Positions 50,789 to 59,801 of a stretch of 64,000 nucleotides of DNA are shown piece after piece (position 1 is the stretch's first letter; each line of letters opens with the position of its first letter). The position numbers and the translations under genes are program-made. The notes below the pieces were generated by a model. The model did not search any database. It saw nothing but the letters and a program-made list of their open reading frames with translations, and was not told the origin of the DNA. The stretch comes from JANLTX01 sp049840835 (GTDB lineage: Bacteria > Armatimonadota > Armatimonadia > Armatimonadales > Armatimonadaceae): NCBI GenBank assembly GCA_049840835.1, contig JASGJG010000036.1:124001-188000 (forward strand), written 5' to 3'.

Positions 50789-51639
50789 ACCACTGCCCAA
50801 ACTGTGGCAAACCCGTGGATGCCGACGCTAGCCGATGCGCGGAGTGTGGACATCGGCTGACGCTAGCGCGGGTGGCGTTCGACCTCACGGATGATGCCCT
50901 ACCCGTAACTGAGTCCGATGTCTGGCGGCGGTTGCTGGGCGCTACGTTGCCATTCTGGCTCTCCATGGTCTGGGTCGGGTTTCTCTGGCTCGGGCTACTG
51001 GGTGGCGGCTCAGCGCAGGACTCGGTCGCTACTGGCTCTCTTATCGCGGCTCCGATTCTGCGCATACTCCTGCCCCTGATTTGCTGGAAAGCGCTGGAGC
51101 AACGACAACCTGCTATGGCGGGTGGGTTTCGCAACGCGCTCATGACTGTGTGGCAGCTCATTCTTGCCCACCTGCTTATCGCAGTCATTGGAATCCCAGT
51201 GATTATCGCGCTGCTCGTATTGGGTATACTCGCCACCTGCCTGGGAGCCAAGACTCCGGATAGCTTCACGGCCCTGACTCCATTTCAGACTACGCCGGGT
51301 ATGGCCATGGCAACACTGTTGGTGCAGGGAATGCTGGCGGGGTTGTTACCCGTGCGTGTAGTGCGCGAGAACGGTCGCCTGAGAATCTCGAAGGCGGCTG
51401 GAAAATCGGTGTTTCTGGCTATGTTCCTGCTGGCGCTCGCCTGGTGGCTGCCAGGGGGCTGGAATAGAATCCCGCTGGTAATCGCCAACATACTCGTAGC
51501 CGTAATGGCGTTTCGGACAATTCAAAAATCCGAAGCATTGACACAACCCACACGCCTGCCGCTACAAATTTTTGTCGGTCTAGTCGTACTGGTGGCGCTC
51601 ACTCTAAGCGCCCCAACTACGATTGCTACTGTAAAGTAA
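50785..51639 (+). CDS. Zinc-ribbon membrane protein 1
   Basis: 284 aa from GTG 50785. It begins with a zinc ribbon (HCPNCGKPVDADASRCAECGHRL), then V-AFDLTDD, and about six membrane helices. It is paralogous to 51645-52487. Cytoplasmic zinc ribbons on multi-helix proteins often serve as regulatory or assembly modules; no function is assignable. Confidence 0.72.
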   Translation: MNHCPNCGKPVDADASRCAECGHRLTLARVAFDLTDDALPVTESDVWRRLLGATLPFWLSMVWVGFLWLGLLGGGSAQDSVATGSLIAAPILRILLPLICWKALEQRQPAMAGGFRNALMTVWQLILAHLLIAVIGIPVIIALLVLGILATCLGAKTPDSFTALTPFQTTPGMAMATLLVQGMLAGLLPVRVVRENGRLRISKAAGKSVFLAMFLLALAWWLPGGWNRIPLVIANILVAVMAFRTIQKSEALTQPTRLPLQIFVGLVVLVALTLSAPTTIATVK

Positions 51640-51644
51640 CCACC

Positions 51645-52487
51645 GTGGAACAACCCGCATCCTGCCCGAACTGTGGCAAGCCACTGATGTATAAGGCAAT
51701 CCGTTGCATGGAGTGCGGGCATCGGCTCGTTCCCCCTCCGGTGGCCTTCGACCTCTCAGAAGACCCGCCGGAGACCGCGCCAACCTGGAGCAAGTCGGCG
51801 CTGCTGGATCGGTGGGTCGGTGCACTTACACCATTTGCAGTCTCGCTGGTATGGTTAGGGGCAGTGCAGCTTGCCCCAGAAGAGAGCCGCGCCGTGCTCT
51901 CTATCTATGCGGCGCCACTACTGCGGTTTATCCTGCCACTGGTGGCGTCCCGAGCCTGGAAAGACCGTTATCCCTGGCTGGCGACCGGTTTTAAAAACGC
52001 ACTCTGGGCAGGAGTCGCCTTCGCCCTGGCACTCGGCACTCTTCTCGTTATCGCAATCCCGCTGTGGTTTTTGGGTGCGTTTCTGACAGCCTGCTCCGAG
52101 TGGAACAGTCCACATAGATCGTTCGAGACCGGTGTTCGGCTCACTCCCGCCTTGCTGGCCTCCACCCTGGTGGCGCAGGGACTACTGGCGGGGTTCCTGC
52201 CCCCTGCCGCTGTGATTACCCGGCAGGGAATCCGGTTGCCGAAGCAGATACGTATCGGCGAGACGCTGGTTGGCACACTGCTCGTGCTCTTCCTCGCGGC
52301 ACGCTGGGTACTGCCCGCAGACTTCAAAGATGGTCAGAGTATTGCGGCGGGTGGCGCGGCACTGTTGCTTATCCTTCTAGGCTGCATACGTGCCCTCCGC
52401 TCGGAGCACTTGAAAACCCCACACCGTATCATTGTCATAGCACTGGTGCTGATGGTCGGAGGGCTCATGTTCTGGGCGGTGCGCTAA
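51645..52487 (+). CDS. Zinc-ribbon membrane protein 2
   Basis: 280 aa from a GTG start: SCPNCGKPLMYKAIRCMECGHRL, then PVAFDLSEDP, six helices, and a shared internal motif (TPALLASTLVAQGLLAGFLP here, MATLLVQGMLAGLLP in protein 1). A tandem duplicate of the previous gene, 5 bp apart. Confidence 0.72.
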   Translation: MEQPASCPNCGKPLMYKAIRCMECGHRLVPPPVAFDLSEDPPETAPTWSKSALLDRWVGALTPFAVSLVWLGAVQLAPEESRAVLSIYAAPLLRFILPLVASRAWKDRYPWLATGFKNALWAGVAFALALGTLLVIAIPLWFLGAFLTACSEWNSPHRSFETGVRLTPALLASTLVAQGLLAGFLPPAAVITRQGIRLPKQIRIGETLVGTLLVLFLAARWVLPADFKDGQSIAAGGAALLLILLGCIRALRSEHLKTPHRIIVIALVLMVGGLMFWAVR

Positions 52488-52508
52488 CCGCATAAAGCAG
52501 ATAAGGGA

Positions 52509-52514
52509 TAAAAT
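52509..52514 (+). promoter_or_regulatory. -10 box of zinc-ribbon membrane protein 3
   Basis: TAAAAT ending 5 nt before ATG 52520; no Shine-Dalgarno. Confidence 0.5.
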
Positions 52515-52519
52515 GACAC

Positions 52520-52903
52520 ATGACTCGCTGTAGCTACTGTGATGCGGAAGTACCCGCTGGCGCGAAGCTGTGCCCCAACTGTGGCGCGAATCTGGGACCG
52601 GCTTCGGCTACCCGGTTCGGCTCGCCAGCGGCAGACGGTTGGATTGGCGGCCTTGGCGGGTTCTTTGTGCCTCTTGCCATTATCGGACTCGGTTTCGCCC
52701 TCAGTCAGTCCGGCAGTCCCTGGTGGCTGATAGGCAGCTTTATACTCGCCCTCGGCGGTGGTATTACCGGGCTTGTACTCAGCTGGAAGAAATACCCCTC
52801 CCTGCGCCTGGGTCTGCTTATTGGACTGGGTCTCGCGCTCCTGAATCCCTTCACACTATGCCTGGGCTTCATCGGGGTCGTCACCATGGCTGGACCTGGC
52901 TAA
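52520..52903 (+). CDS. Zinc-ribbon membrane protein 3 (short)
   Basis: 127 aa: CSYCDAEVPAGAKLCPNCGANLG zinc ribbon, then helices (GGFFVPLAIIGLGFALSQ, LIGSFILALGGGITGLVLS, LLIGLGLALLNPFTLCLGFIG). It has its own start signal and is followed 5 bp later by the radical SAM gene, so the two may share a transcript. Confidence 0.7.
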   Translation: MTRCSYCDAEVPAGAKLCPNCGANLGPASATRFGSPAADGWIGGLGGFFVPLAIIGLGFALSQSGSPWWLIGSFILALGGGITGLVLSWKKYPSLRLGLLIGLGLALLNPFTLCLGFIGVVTMAGPG

Positions 52904-52908
52904 CACGG

Positions 52909-54306
52909 ATGTTTCGCGAAGAGACTGAGGGACTGTGCCCAGAGTGCCTGCGGCGCGTACCCGCCGAGATCACGGAAGAGACCGGGCGGATCTGGCTGAC
53001 ATCACGCTGTCCTCGCCATGGAGACAGCCGTGCCCTATTGGCCTCCAACGCTGCCGAGTACCTTCGCTTCCGCACCTACGCTGTAGATAGAAGTGCTGGC
53101 GGTGGATGCTGTGGCCCTGGCACGGACTGCTCCGATGGTCCACCTACCTGTGTCTTACTCTTAGAGATAACTCCAGCCTGTAATCTAAGCTGCCCTACCT
53201 GTTATGCAGATGCCGTACACGGCGGTACCGAGCACATGAGCCTGGCCGAAGCTACACGGCGCTTAGATTTATTCTTTCAAGTTCAGAGCCGGTTAGATGT
53301 ACTCATGCTCTCCGGCGGCGAGCCTACCGTACACCCGCAGCTAGAGGAACTGCTGGAACTGGCCCTCAGCTACCCCGTCGACCGTGTTCTGATAAACACC
53401 AATGGAGTCCTCATTCCTCGTCTCTCACCGCTCCTGAAGAAACACGGCGACCGGGTGGAACTGTATCTGAGTTTTGCGACCCTCAAGCCCGAGCGGCAGG
53501 CGCACTTCTATGGCAAAGATCTGCTGAAGCAGAAGCTCCGAGCGATAGAGGCAGCGAAAGAGGCAGGCGTATTTGTCACCCTTGTCCCCACTGTCGAGCG
53601 TGGTGTCAATGACGATGAAATCGGTGACCTCTATGCCTTCGCCCTCTCGCACAGCAATATCAATGGAGTCACATACCAGCCGGTCATGGACAACGGGCGC
53701 TATGAGCACGGCTACGACCCCGCCGAGCGTCTGACTCTGACCGGCGTTCTGGAACGCCTGGAAGCGCAGAGCAATAGTGCATTAATACTAAAAGATTTCG
53801 TAGGGCTCCCCTGTTCCCACCCGGACTGCTGCGTACTGACCTACGGCATCTTAGACCCCACTCGTGCTACCCTTACTCCCTTGCCTCGGCATTTAGATGT
53901 TGCTCGCTACCTGGATCTCTTCTCCGACAAAATCAGCTTCAGCGGGCTAATCGAAAGCGCCCTGCGCCGGGTGTGGTCCGACACAGTCAGCCTGAGAGGG
54001 GGCCAGACCCTGCGGGACCTGGCTATGCTCTATGCCAGAGGCGGTATAAAGGATTTGATTCCCCTGCGCAACGATCCGAAAGCCATTGGAGCGCGAGTGT
54101 TTCGTGTCGTCGTGAAACCGTTCATGGATGCGACGACTTATGACTGTAAGCGCACGGATCAATGCTGCACGAAGCTCTTAGATGAAACCGGCACCCCGGT
54201 CAGTTTTTGTGAATACAACGTCTTCCGCCGAGGTCGACTGCCTGCAGCCGCTCAGGAATCCGATATACCAGGTCGCAAGTTCCTCCCCCTTACGCTAATG
54301 AAATGA
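52909..54306 (+). CDS. Radical SAM protein of the MJ0619/Tes-like (class D) type
   Basis: 465 aa from ATG 52909. The SAM-cluster motif is CNLSCPTC (Cys91, Cys95, Cys98). The N-terminus has the extra Cys pattern seen in MJ0619/tetraether-synthase-like proteins: LCPECLRRVPAEI and SRCPRHG (Cys10, Cys13, Cys34), then a CC-GPGTDC stretch before the core. LMLSGGEPTVHPQL and the C-terminal Cys cluster (YDCKRTDQCCTKLL) complete the layout. Known members methylate pterins or join lipid chains; the substrate here is open. A long upstream frame is a shadow of the preceding gene. Confidence 0.85.
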   Translation: MFREETEGLCPECLRRVPAEITEETGRIWLTSRCPRHGDSRALLASNAAEYLRFRTYAVDRSAGGGCCGPGTDCSDGPPTCVLLLEITPACNLSCPTCYADAVHGGTEHMSLAEATRRLDLFFQVQSRLDVLMLSGGEPTVHPQLEELLELALSYPVDRVLINTNGVLIPRLSPLLKKHGDRVELYLSFATLKPERQAHFYGKDLLKQKLRAIEAAKEAGVFVTLVPTVERGVNDDEIGDLYAFALSHSNINGVTYQPVMDNGRYEHGYDPAERLTLTGVLERLEAQSNSALILKDFVGLPCSHPDCCVLTYGILDPTRATLTPLPRHLDVARYLDLFSDKISFSGLIESALRRVWSDTVSLRGGQTLRDLAMLYARGGIKDLIPLRNDPKAIGARVFRVVVKPFMDATTYDCKRTDQCCTKLLDETGTPVSFCEYNVFRRGRLPAAAQESDIPGRKFLPLTLMK

Positions 54307-54344
54307 GCGCTGTCAAAGCCAAGCTGAGCATTGCTGCTGAAGGA

Positions 54345-54350
54345 TAGAAT
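54345..54350 (+). promoter_or_regulatory. -10 box of the 87-aa gene
   Basis: TAGAAT ending 6 nt before ATG 54357; no Shine-Dalgarno. Confidence 0.55.
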
Positions 54351-54356
54351 TCCAGA

Positions 54357-54620
54357 ATGGTCCGCTACGTTTTCCTGCAAAATGGCTCTCGCCATATAGA
54401 AACGGTGGACGATGTTGAATCGGGCATCGAGATAGCATCGCTCCATCTCAGATGGGACGAGGCATTGCCTGTAGGTTTCTTCGATACAGAAAGTAACAGT
54501 GTCTACTACTATTGGGAAATCAAGAAGGAGAAGGCGCTAGCAGAAATCCGGGAGCGATGCGGCCTCCCCGAAAGCCATGAGTTTGCCCTGGTCCATAGGT
54601 TCGAGATGAAAGATATATAG
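54357..54620 (+). CDS. Hypothetical protein, 87 aa
   Basis: Unrecognised. Soluble, acidic, alternating strands and a helix (VRYVFLQNGSRHIETVDDVE, SVYYYWEIKKEKALAEIRERCG). It lies 21 bp before the DUF692-like gene and has its own start signal, so it probably leads that operon. Confidence 0.6.
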   Translation: MVRYVFLQNGSRHIETVDDVESGIEIASLHLRWDEALPVGFFDTESNSVYYYWEIKKEKALAEIRERCGLPESHEFALVHRFEMKDI

Positions 54621-54641
54621 AGAATCTGAGGAAATAGCACT

Positions 54642-55451
54642 ATGAAGTTGGCAGCGAACGGTTATGCAGATCTCTATACATTGCTTGCGAAGGGCGAGGT
54701 TCCGATTGACTACATCAAATGTCCGCTCAGTCCAAACTCTCGCCCCGAAGTAGAGCGAGCGCTGACCTACCGCCCCGTGGTGCTGCACTGCTGGGGGCCG
54801 CCGGGATACTCCGCTACCCGCCCCGAAATCCCAGAGCCAGCACTACTTACGGAGCTTTCTGCTGTTACGGGAACTCCCTTTCTCTCGGTGCACTTAGACT
54901 ACAAGCCAGATTTAGATGGCGAGAAATCGCAGGCGGAGATTCTGGTGTATGTGCGACATGAGGTAGTCAAACTCAAGGCGCTCTGTAGCAAAGATGTGCT
55001 CTTAGAGAATGTGCCCTACTACCCCTGGCATACTGCCCCCTGCTGGGCCACAGACCCGGCATTCATTACTGAGGCGATTGTGAGTAGTGATGCTTCCTTC
55101 CTGATAGACACAGCCCATGCCCGAGTCGCTGCCTGGCACCGGGGTGAGGATGTCAAAGACTACCTCGCCGCATTGCCGCTAGTGCGTGCTCGCGAGATTC
55201 ATGTCTCTGGCCCCAGAATGTCCGATGAGGGATTGCGGGACCGCCACATGGCACTCATGGCCGAGGACTATGAGCTAATTGACTTCGTGCTGGAGCGTGC
55301 CCCAAAGGTTGAGCTAATCACTACCGAGTATGCCGGTAGGCGTGAGAAGACGCTGCACTATAACGAGCCAGACGGTCCCGAGCTGCTGGCGGAACAACTG
55401 GAGATGTTGAATGCGCGATACCGCACCGACGATACTATGAGGGCATCATGA
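54642..55451 (+). CDS. DUF692-like (MNIO, multinuclear iron oxidase) TIM-barrel protein
   Basis: 269 aa. The barrel metal-ligand pattern of DUF692 is recognisable: FLSVHLDYKP (His84), LLENVPYYPW (Glu122), SFLIDTAHARVAAWHRGED (Asp156, His159), AREIHVSGP (His187) and DRHM (His202). MNIO enzymes use two or three irons to rearrange Cys or other residues in ribosomal peptides, usually with a partner protein. The stop overlaps the following 50-codon ORF as ATGA. Family assignment is by motif order only. Confidence 0.7.
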   Translation: MKLAANGYADLYTLLAKGEVPIDYIKCPLSPNSRPEVERALTYRPVVLHCWGPPGYSATRPEIPEPALLTELSAVTGTPFLSVHLDYKPDLDGEKSQAEILVYVRHEVVKLKALCSKDVLLENVPYYPWHTAPCWATDPAFITEAIVSSDASFLIDTAHARVAAWHRGEDVKDYLAALPLVRAREIHVSGPRMSDEGLRDRHMALMAEDYELIDFVLERAPKVELITTEYAGRREKTLHYNEPDGPELLAEQLEMLNARYRTDDTMRAS

Positions 55452-55600
55452 GCGCCAAGATGGAACAAGCGGAGGGACTGGTACTCTCGCTGGCGATTGC
55501 CCGCATGCAATACGATATCGACCAGCTTATGCCCGCCATGGCTGTGGAAGTAGTGCGGCAATGTGCACATACGAATCCACAGACAAAGGTCCACCCATGA
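55448..55600 (+). CDS. 50-aa ORF coupled to the DUF692-like gene
   Basis: MSAKMEQAEGLVLSLAIARM is followed by a helical segment and a single Cys (VVRQCAHTNPQTKVHP end). It begins within the previous stop (ATGA) and ends overlapping the next gene (ATGA), so its reading frame is locked in the operon. The helix-rich body with one Cys near the C-terminus does not look like a Cys-rich RiPP precursor; a leader-like or adaptor role is possible. Confidence 0.55.
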   Translation: MSAKMEQAEGLVLSLAIARMQYDIDQLMPAMAVEVVRQCAHTNPQTKVHP

Positions 55601-55845
55601 AAGACGATCATGGCAAGACATTCGAGGGTTGGGCATTCACCTTTTGTAAGGCTGCGTTTCTCTGCCTGGTCTTTACTCCGAAATACGCCCTGCTCGGCTG
55701 CGCTGCGCTCTCTACCCTCTTCTATATACTTGCCGCGCTGAAAGGTGTCAAAGAATGGCGCTGCTGGGCCAAGCCACCCTGGGTTACGCTGTTCTGGGCT
55801 GGGATAACTGGCGAGGAAATCTGGAGATTGTTCTTGCGCCACTAG
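55597..55845 (+). CDS. Small membrane protein closing the DUF692-like operon, 82 aa
   Basis: From ATG 55597 (overlapping the 50-aa ORF): a helix FCKAAFLCLVFTPKYALLGC, a second LSTLFYILAALKGV, then RCWAKPPWVTLFWAGITG. Unknown family. It converges with the GT2 gene, whose stop lies 3 bp away. Confidence 0.55.
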   Translation: MKDDHGKTFEGWAFTFCKAAFLCLVFTPKYALLGCAALSTLFYILAALKGVKEWRCWAKPPWVTLFWAGITGEEIWRLFLRH

Positions 55846-56522
55846 CGCTTGCGGAAGCGCTTCCAGAGCGACTTCAGTCGATTTTGCCCCAGCATATGGC
55901 GGGCGATTCCCTGTGAGGCGGCAATGTCCGCGTCTTTTGCGGCAAGGTACTCGGTGGGGTCAGCGTAGGTAATCAGCTCGGGGATATTTTCCGGGTCGTA
56001 GAGATAGGCCAGGTCATAACCCTGAGCGCGCACTCTCTGACAGCGCCAGCCATCTTCCCAGTACTGATACTTCTGGGGGCTATCTGGAATCTTGCCCACT
56101 CCCAGAGCGACCTCATGGCGAAACGCAATCAAGCACCCCACCAGGTTGTTGTGTGTGGGAATGTAGGAGAAGGGCTGCCGCGCAACAGGAAGTGGTACTC
56201 CACTGAGCCCCATATAGGCGCGGTGCGGTTCGCCCAGCCAGAGACCGAGGGCACCCCAGCTAGGGGCACTATCGAAGGCACTGGTAATTTGGTCCTGCCA
56301 GCCATGGGGCGGAATAATGTCATCGTCTAAAGTGACATAGATAGAAGCGCCTGAGGGTTGTAGAAGAGTGTCATAGGCCATGTTCAGAGTCTGGGCTTTT
56401 CCGGCGGAGCCATCCAAAATATGCAAGTCGGTGGGCAACGTTAGTGAAGCACGCAGGCGCTCCATAGCCTCGGAAAAGCCGGGGCGGGTTTGTCGAATGG
56501 TAGGCACCACCAGAAGAAACAT
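55842..56522 (-). CDS. Glycosyltransferase family 2-like protein
   Basis: 226 aa GT-A fold: FLLVVPTIRQTRPG at the start, SIYVTLDDDIIPPHGW with the DxD-type metal site, and QYWEDGWRCQRVRAQGYDLAYL for acceptor binding. The target is unknown. The gene is divergent from 56564; a TACCAT box ends 5 nt before its ATG. Confidence 0.82.
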   Translation of the reverse strand: MFLLVVPTIRQTRPGFSEAMERLRASLTLPTDLHILDGSAGKAQTLNMAYDTLLQPSGASIYVTLDDDIIPPHGWQDQITSAFDSAPSWGALGLWLGEPHRAYMGLSGVPLPVARQPFSYIPTHNNLVGCLIAFRHEVALGVGKIPDSPQKYQYWEDGWRCQRVRAQGYDLAYLYDPENIPELITYADPTEYLAAKDADIAASQGIARHMLGQNRLKSLWKRFRKR

Positions 56523-56563
56523 GCCATATGGTACACTCTCCGCATCACCAAAGGAGCTGTTTT

Positions 56564-56863
56564 ATGCCACGATTCTCTCTGCAATATCATGTTCACGGAA
56601 AGTCGGACTTCATCCCTACCGAATCTATCGATGCCGATAGCATTGAAGGTGCGGCCAGCTATGTTAGCAAGCGTGTCAGCGGCACGGAAGCCGTCGCGAT
56701 CAGCCACGATGACGAGATGGTTGTGATCCCGCTAACCCAAATTCAGTACGTCGCGATTCGAGCTGTGGTGGAGCGCCGCGCAGCCCGCCCGACTGTCCGT
56801 GACTTCGACCTGGATGTGGTCGAACCCTGGAACTCGGGGCAGACGTCGGACGAGGCGAGCTAA
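56564..56863 (+). CDS. Hypothetical protein, 99 aa
   Basis: From ATG 56564 with AAAGGAG upstream. Contains LQYHVHGKSDFIPTESIDAD, EGAASYVSKRVSG and VVIPLTQIQYVAIRAVV. Similar in layout to the next gene (strand, Asp-rich turn, helix, strand), so probably a diverged tandem duplicate. Unknown. Confidence 0.6.
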   Translation: MPRFSLQYHVHGKSDFIPTESIDADSIEGAASYVSKRVSGTEAVAISHDDEMVVIPLTQIQYVAIRAVVERRAARPTVRDFDLDVVEPWNSGQTSDEAS

Positions 56864-57112
56864 GTGCATTCCTTCCGCGTCACCTACCATACTACCGGCG
56901 GCCCGTTCAGTCGGCTTATCGAGGCCAAAGATGCCGAGGCAGCGGAGAAGGTGGCGAAGAGCGCGATAAAGGCTGGGAGCTATGTGGAGTTCACGGAAAA
57001 TGAAATTCGCTTCAGCATCTTCCCAAATCAGATAGCGGCTATCAGTATAGAAGAGGAAAAAGCAGGCACAGTAGGTGGCGAGCGCCGTACAGTGGGGTTC
57101 GCGGGTCGGTGA
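56864..57112 (+). CDS. Hypothetical protein, 82 aa
   Basis: Starts with GTG immediately after the previous TAA. FRVTYHTTGGPFSRLIEAKD, AAEKVAKSAIKAG, then FSIFPNQIAAISIEEE parallels the upstream protein. The stop overlaps the esterase start as GTGA. Confidence 0.6.
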   Translation: MHSFRVTYHTTGGPFSRLIEAKDAEAAEKVAKSAIKAGSYVEFTENEIRFSIFPNQIAAISIEEEKAGTVGGERRTVGFAGR

Positions 57113-57902
57113 ACACCATCACGGGTGAGGTCCGCCGACACGAAGACTTCGCCTCGCGCCACCTGCGCGCGCGTCGGACAGTTCTCGTCTGGCTACCTCC
57201 CGTCTATCACGATAACCCACGCGCCAGCTATCCAGTTCTCTATCTCCACGATGGACAGAATCTCTTTGATGGAGCCACCAGCTTCATCCCTGGCCAGGAA
57301 TGGGGTGTGGATGAGACCGCTGACCGGCTCATCCGCACCCGCCAGATTCCTCCGATCATCATCGTGGGTATCTACAATACAGGGGTTGATAGGATTGCTG
57401 AGTACACACCCACAAAAGACAAAAAGGGGCGTGGTGGCTCCGGCGACAATTACGGCAAGTTCTTAGTCGAAGAGCTCAAAGCCATTCATTGACCACAACT
57501 ATCACACCAAATCCGGCGCGGCGGATACTGCACTCGGCGGGTCGTCGTTAGGTGGGCTCATCTCTCTCTACATTGGCCTGAAGCACCCAAAGGTCTTCGG
57601 TCGGCTCGCTGTTCTCTCTCCCTCGGTCTGGTGGGATAGCCGTGCTATTATCCGCACCGTAGATGCCCTGCACCACCGCCCCGATACCCGCATCTGGCTG
57701 GATATGGGCACCAATGAATCCGATACGTCCATCGGGGATGCTCGCCTGCTCCGTGATGCGCTCATGGCGAAGGGCTGGAAACTCAACGACACCCTGAGCT
57801 ACACGGAAGCCGAAGGCGCTGGCCACAACGAAGCCGCCTGGGCTGGCTCGTATCGACCCCGTTTTGCGCTATCTCTTCCCCAATACCAGCACCGGCAAGT
57901 AG
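57109..57902 (+). pseudogene. Esterase D/IroE-type alpha-beta hydrolase, two frameshifts
   Basis: Starts GTG 57109. YPVLYLHDGQNLFDG, GVDETADRLIRTRQIPPIIIVGI in frame 1. After the AAAGCC run near 57478 the sense continues in a second frame: KPFIDHNYHTKS, LGGSSLGGLISLYIGL (nucleophile Ser) and WLDMGTNESD, then GHNEAAW. A third frame near 57848 gives ARIDPVLRYLFP to TAG 57902. All catalytic blocks are intact, so two one-base indels explain the damage. Confidence 0.78.
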
Positions 57903-57903
57903 C

Positions 57904-59558
57904 ATGACTGACCCGCAAGAGTTAGGCATGATCGTACGTGGGTCGCTCAAAGAGGGCCTTACCCTGCGCCTGGATGAAGATGTATCCGTGGAGTCCCTAC
58001 GCGCCGGGAAGTTTGTAGTGGTCGATGGGGAAACCCAGCGCTTTTTCTCTTTAGTTACGGATGTCCGACTGGGGGCTGCCGACCCGCGTGCCTTACTCTC
58101 CCCGCCCGGCAAGAGTGCTGGTGGGAACTTACTGCGGCAAGTTCTGGCCGGGGGAGGTACGTTCGCGGAGGCCGGAGCTGCGGCCCATGCTCATGCTGGC
58201 TTCGGATGCCGTGCCCGGCGCACTCACTGAGAGTGACTTGCGCCCTGTAAAGACCATTCCTGGCCACTTTCGCCCGGTCTATGAAGCCACCGAGGAAGAT
58301 GTGGCGGCTATCTTCGGTTCGGAGAAGCAAGGCGAGAAGTTCTTTGAGGTCGGCCAGCCGTTAGATATGGAAACTCCGGTCTGCCTGAATCTGGACCGCT
58401 TCATTGAGCGCAGCAGTGGTATCTTCGGCAAGAGCGGCACGGGTAAAACCTTCCTTACTCGACTTGCTCTGTGCGGCATTCTACGAAACCAGAAAGCCGC
58501 GTGCCTAATCTTCGATATGCACTCCGAGTACGGCTGGTCGGGCACGTTCGAGGGTGCCGGTGGCGAGGTGCGCGGCCTGAAGCAGTACTTTGGAGAGCGT
58601 GTTCAGATATTCTCCCTGGACCCGGATAGCTCCCGGCGGCGCAATGTCCGCGCGGACTTCGATGTCAAAATTCCCTACTCCCAGATAGAACCTGAGGACA
58701 TTCTGCTCTTAGCGGGTGAACTGCGCCTGCCTCCCACAGCTGCCGAGACAAGTTATCTGTTACAAGAGGTTTACCGAGACGCCTGGTTGGGGTGGCTGTT
58801 AGACGCTGACGCCGATGCCATGAAGACCTTCGCCGATGAGCGGGGTGGTAACCTGGCATCTCTGGCCGCTCTCCGGCGCCGAATGCAGCGCCTGAGGGCC
58901 GTGTGTGGCAAGTTCCTGGTGCCGACGATATCCAGAGAAGACGATGCCGTGGCTGCGATTCTGCGCCGCTTAGATCAGGGTATCTCGGTGGTATTGGAGT
59001 TCGGCACGCAGTCTCAGACCCTGGCTTACATGCTGGTCGCCAATATCCTGACCCGGCGGCTTCACGGCGAGTATGTCAAGAAGAAGGAAAGCTTCCTTGG
59101 TGGCCAGGGCGAAGACCCCCGCCCACTGGTCATCTGTATCGAGGAAGCCCACAAATTCTTAGACCCCTCGGTAGCTTCGCAGACCATCTTCGGCACCATC
59201 GCGCGGGAGCTACGCAAGTACAACGTGACTCTGTTAGTGGTAGATCAGCGCCCCAGTGGAATCGCCGATGACGTTCTCTCTCAGATAGGCACCCGAGTTT
59301 CTTGCCTGCTCAACGATGAGAAAGATATAGACGCGGTCCTCACTGGCATGGCCGGAGCTCGTGAGCTGCGGGGATTACTCGCCTCGCTAGACTCCAGAGC
59401 AGCAAGCTCTGGTGCTCGGTCACGCTGTGCCCATGCCAGTAGTTATCAAAACCCGGACCTACGACGATGAGAACTTCCGCCGAGCCATGGGCGGCTTTTC
59501 GCAAGCTGCCCGCACAACCGAACAGCGCCAGAAAGACATGGCGCTTGATTTCGATTGA
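57904..59558 (+). pseudogene. HerA-type (DUF87) DNA-translocase ATPase, frameshifted at both ends
   Basis: The N-terminal HAS-barrel part (GMIVRGSLKEGLTLRLDED, RFFSLVTDVRLGAADPRALL) lies in one frame to about 58160. The core follows in another: ELRPMLMLASDAVP, IFGKSGTGKTFLTRL (Walker A), LVICIEEAHKFLDP (Walker B), VVDQRPSGIADDVLSQIGTR (sensor). Near 59395 the C-terminal end continues in a third frame (QQALVLGHAVPMPVVIKTRT). HerA-like motors move DNA for end-processing with NurA or in defence systems. No nuclease partner is seen next to it. Confidence 0.8.
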
Positions 59559-59561
59559 ACG

Positions 59562-59789
59562 ATGTCTGGCATTTCCTATAACTTTCGTGTCGATGATTGG
59601 GGGGATATCACGCAAGCCAAGCTGGCGACCTTGCTGGTAGTATGGACCCTACACCCACCGACTTACCTCGGAACAATCGCGCGAGAACGACCAACGACGT
59701 TCTCCCTGACTCTGCTCAGTCAGCGCCACCTGGGAGAGTTTCTTATGTTGTGCACCAGGAAAGGCATCAAAATTACTGTCGTTCCCTGA
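59562..59789 (+). CDS. Doubtful short ORF after the HerA-like gene, 75 aa
   Basis: Starts 3 bp after the HerA-like stop. The protein has no recognisable motif and the region reads in pieces in other frames too, so it may be a remnant or a damaged gene. Confidence 0.25.
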   Translation: MSGISYNFRVDDWGDITQAKLATLLVVWTLHPPTYLGTIARERPTTFSLTLLSQRHLGEFLMLCTRKGIKITVVP

Positions 59790-59801
59790 TGCCCGACTGG
59801 T

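Noticed and set aside
55448..55600. Clear RiPP precursor peptide
   Set aside because: It has only one Cys and no core-like C-terminus; kept as an ORF of unknown role.
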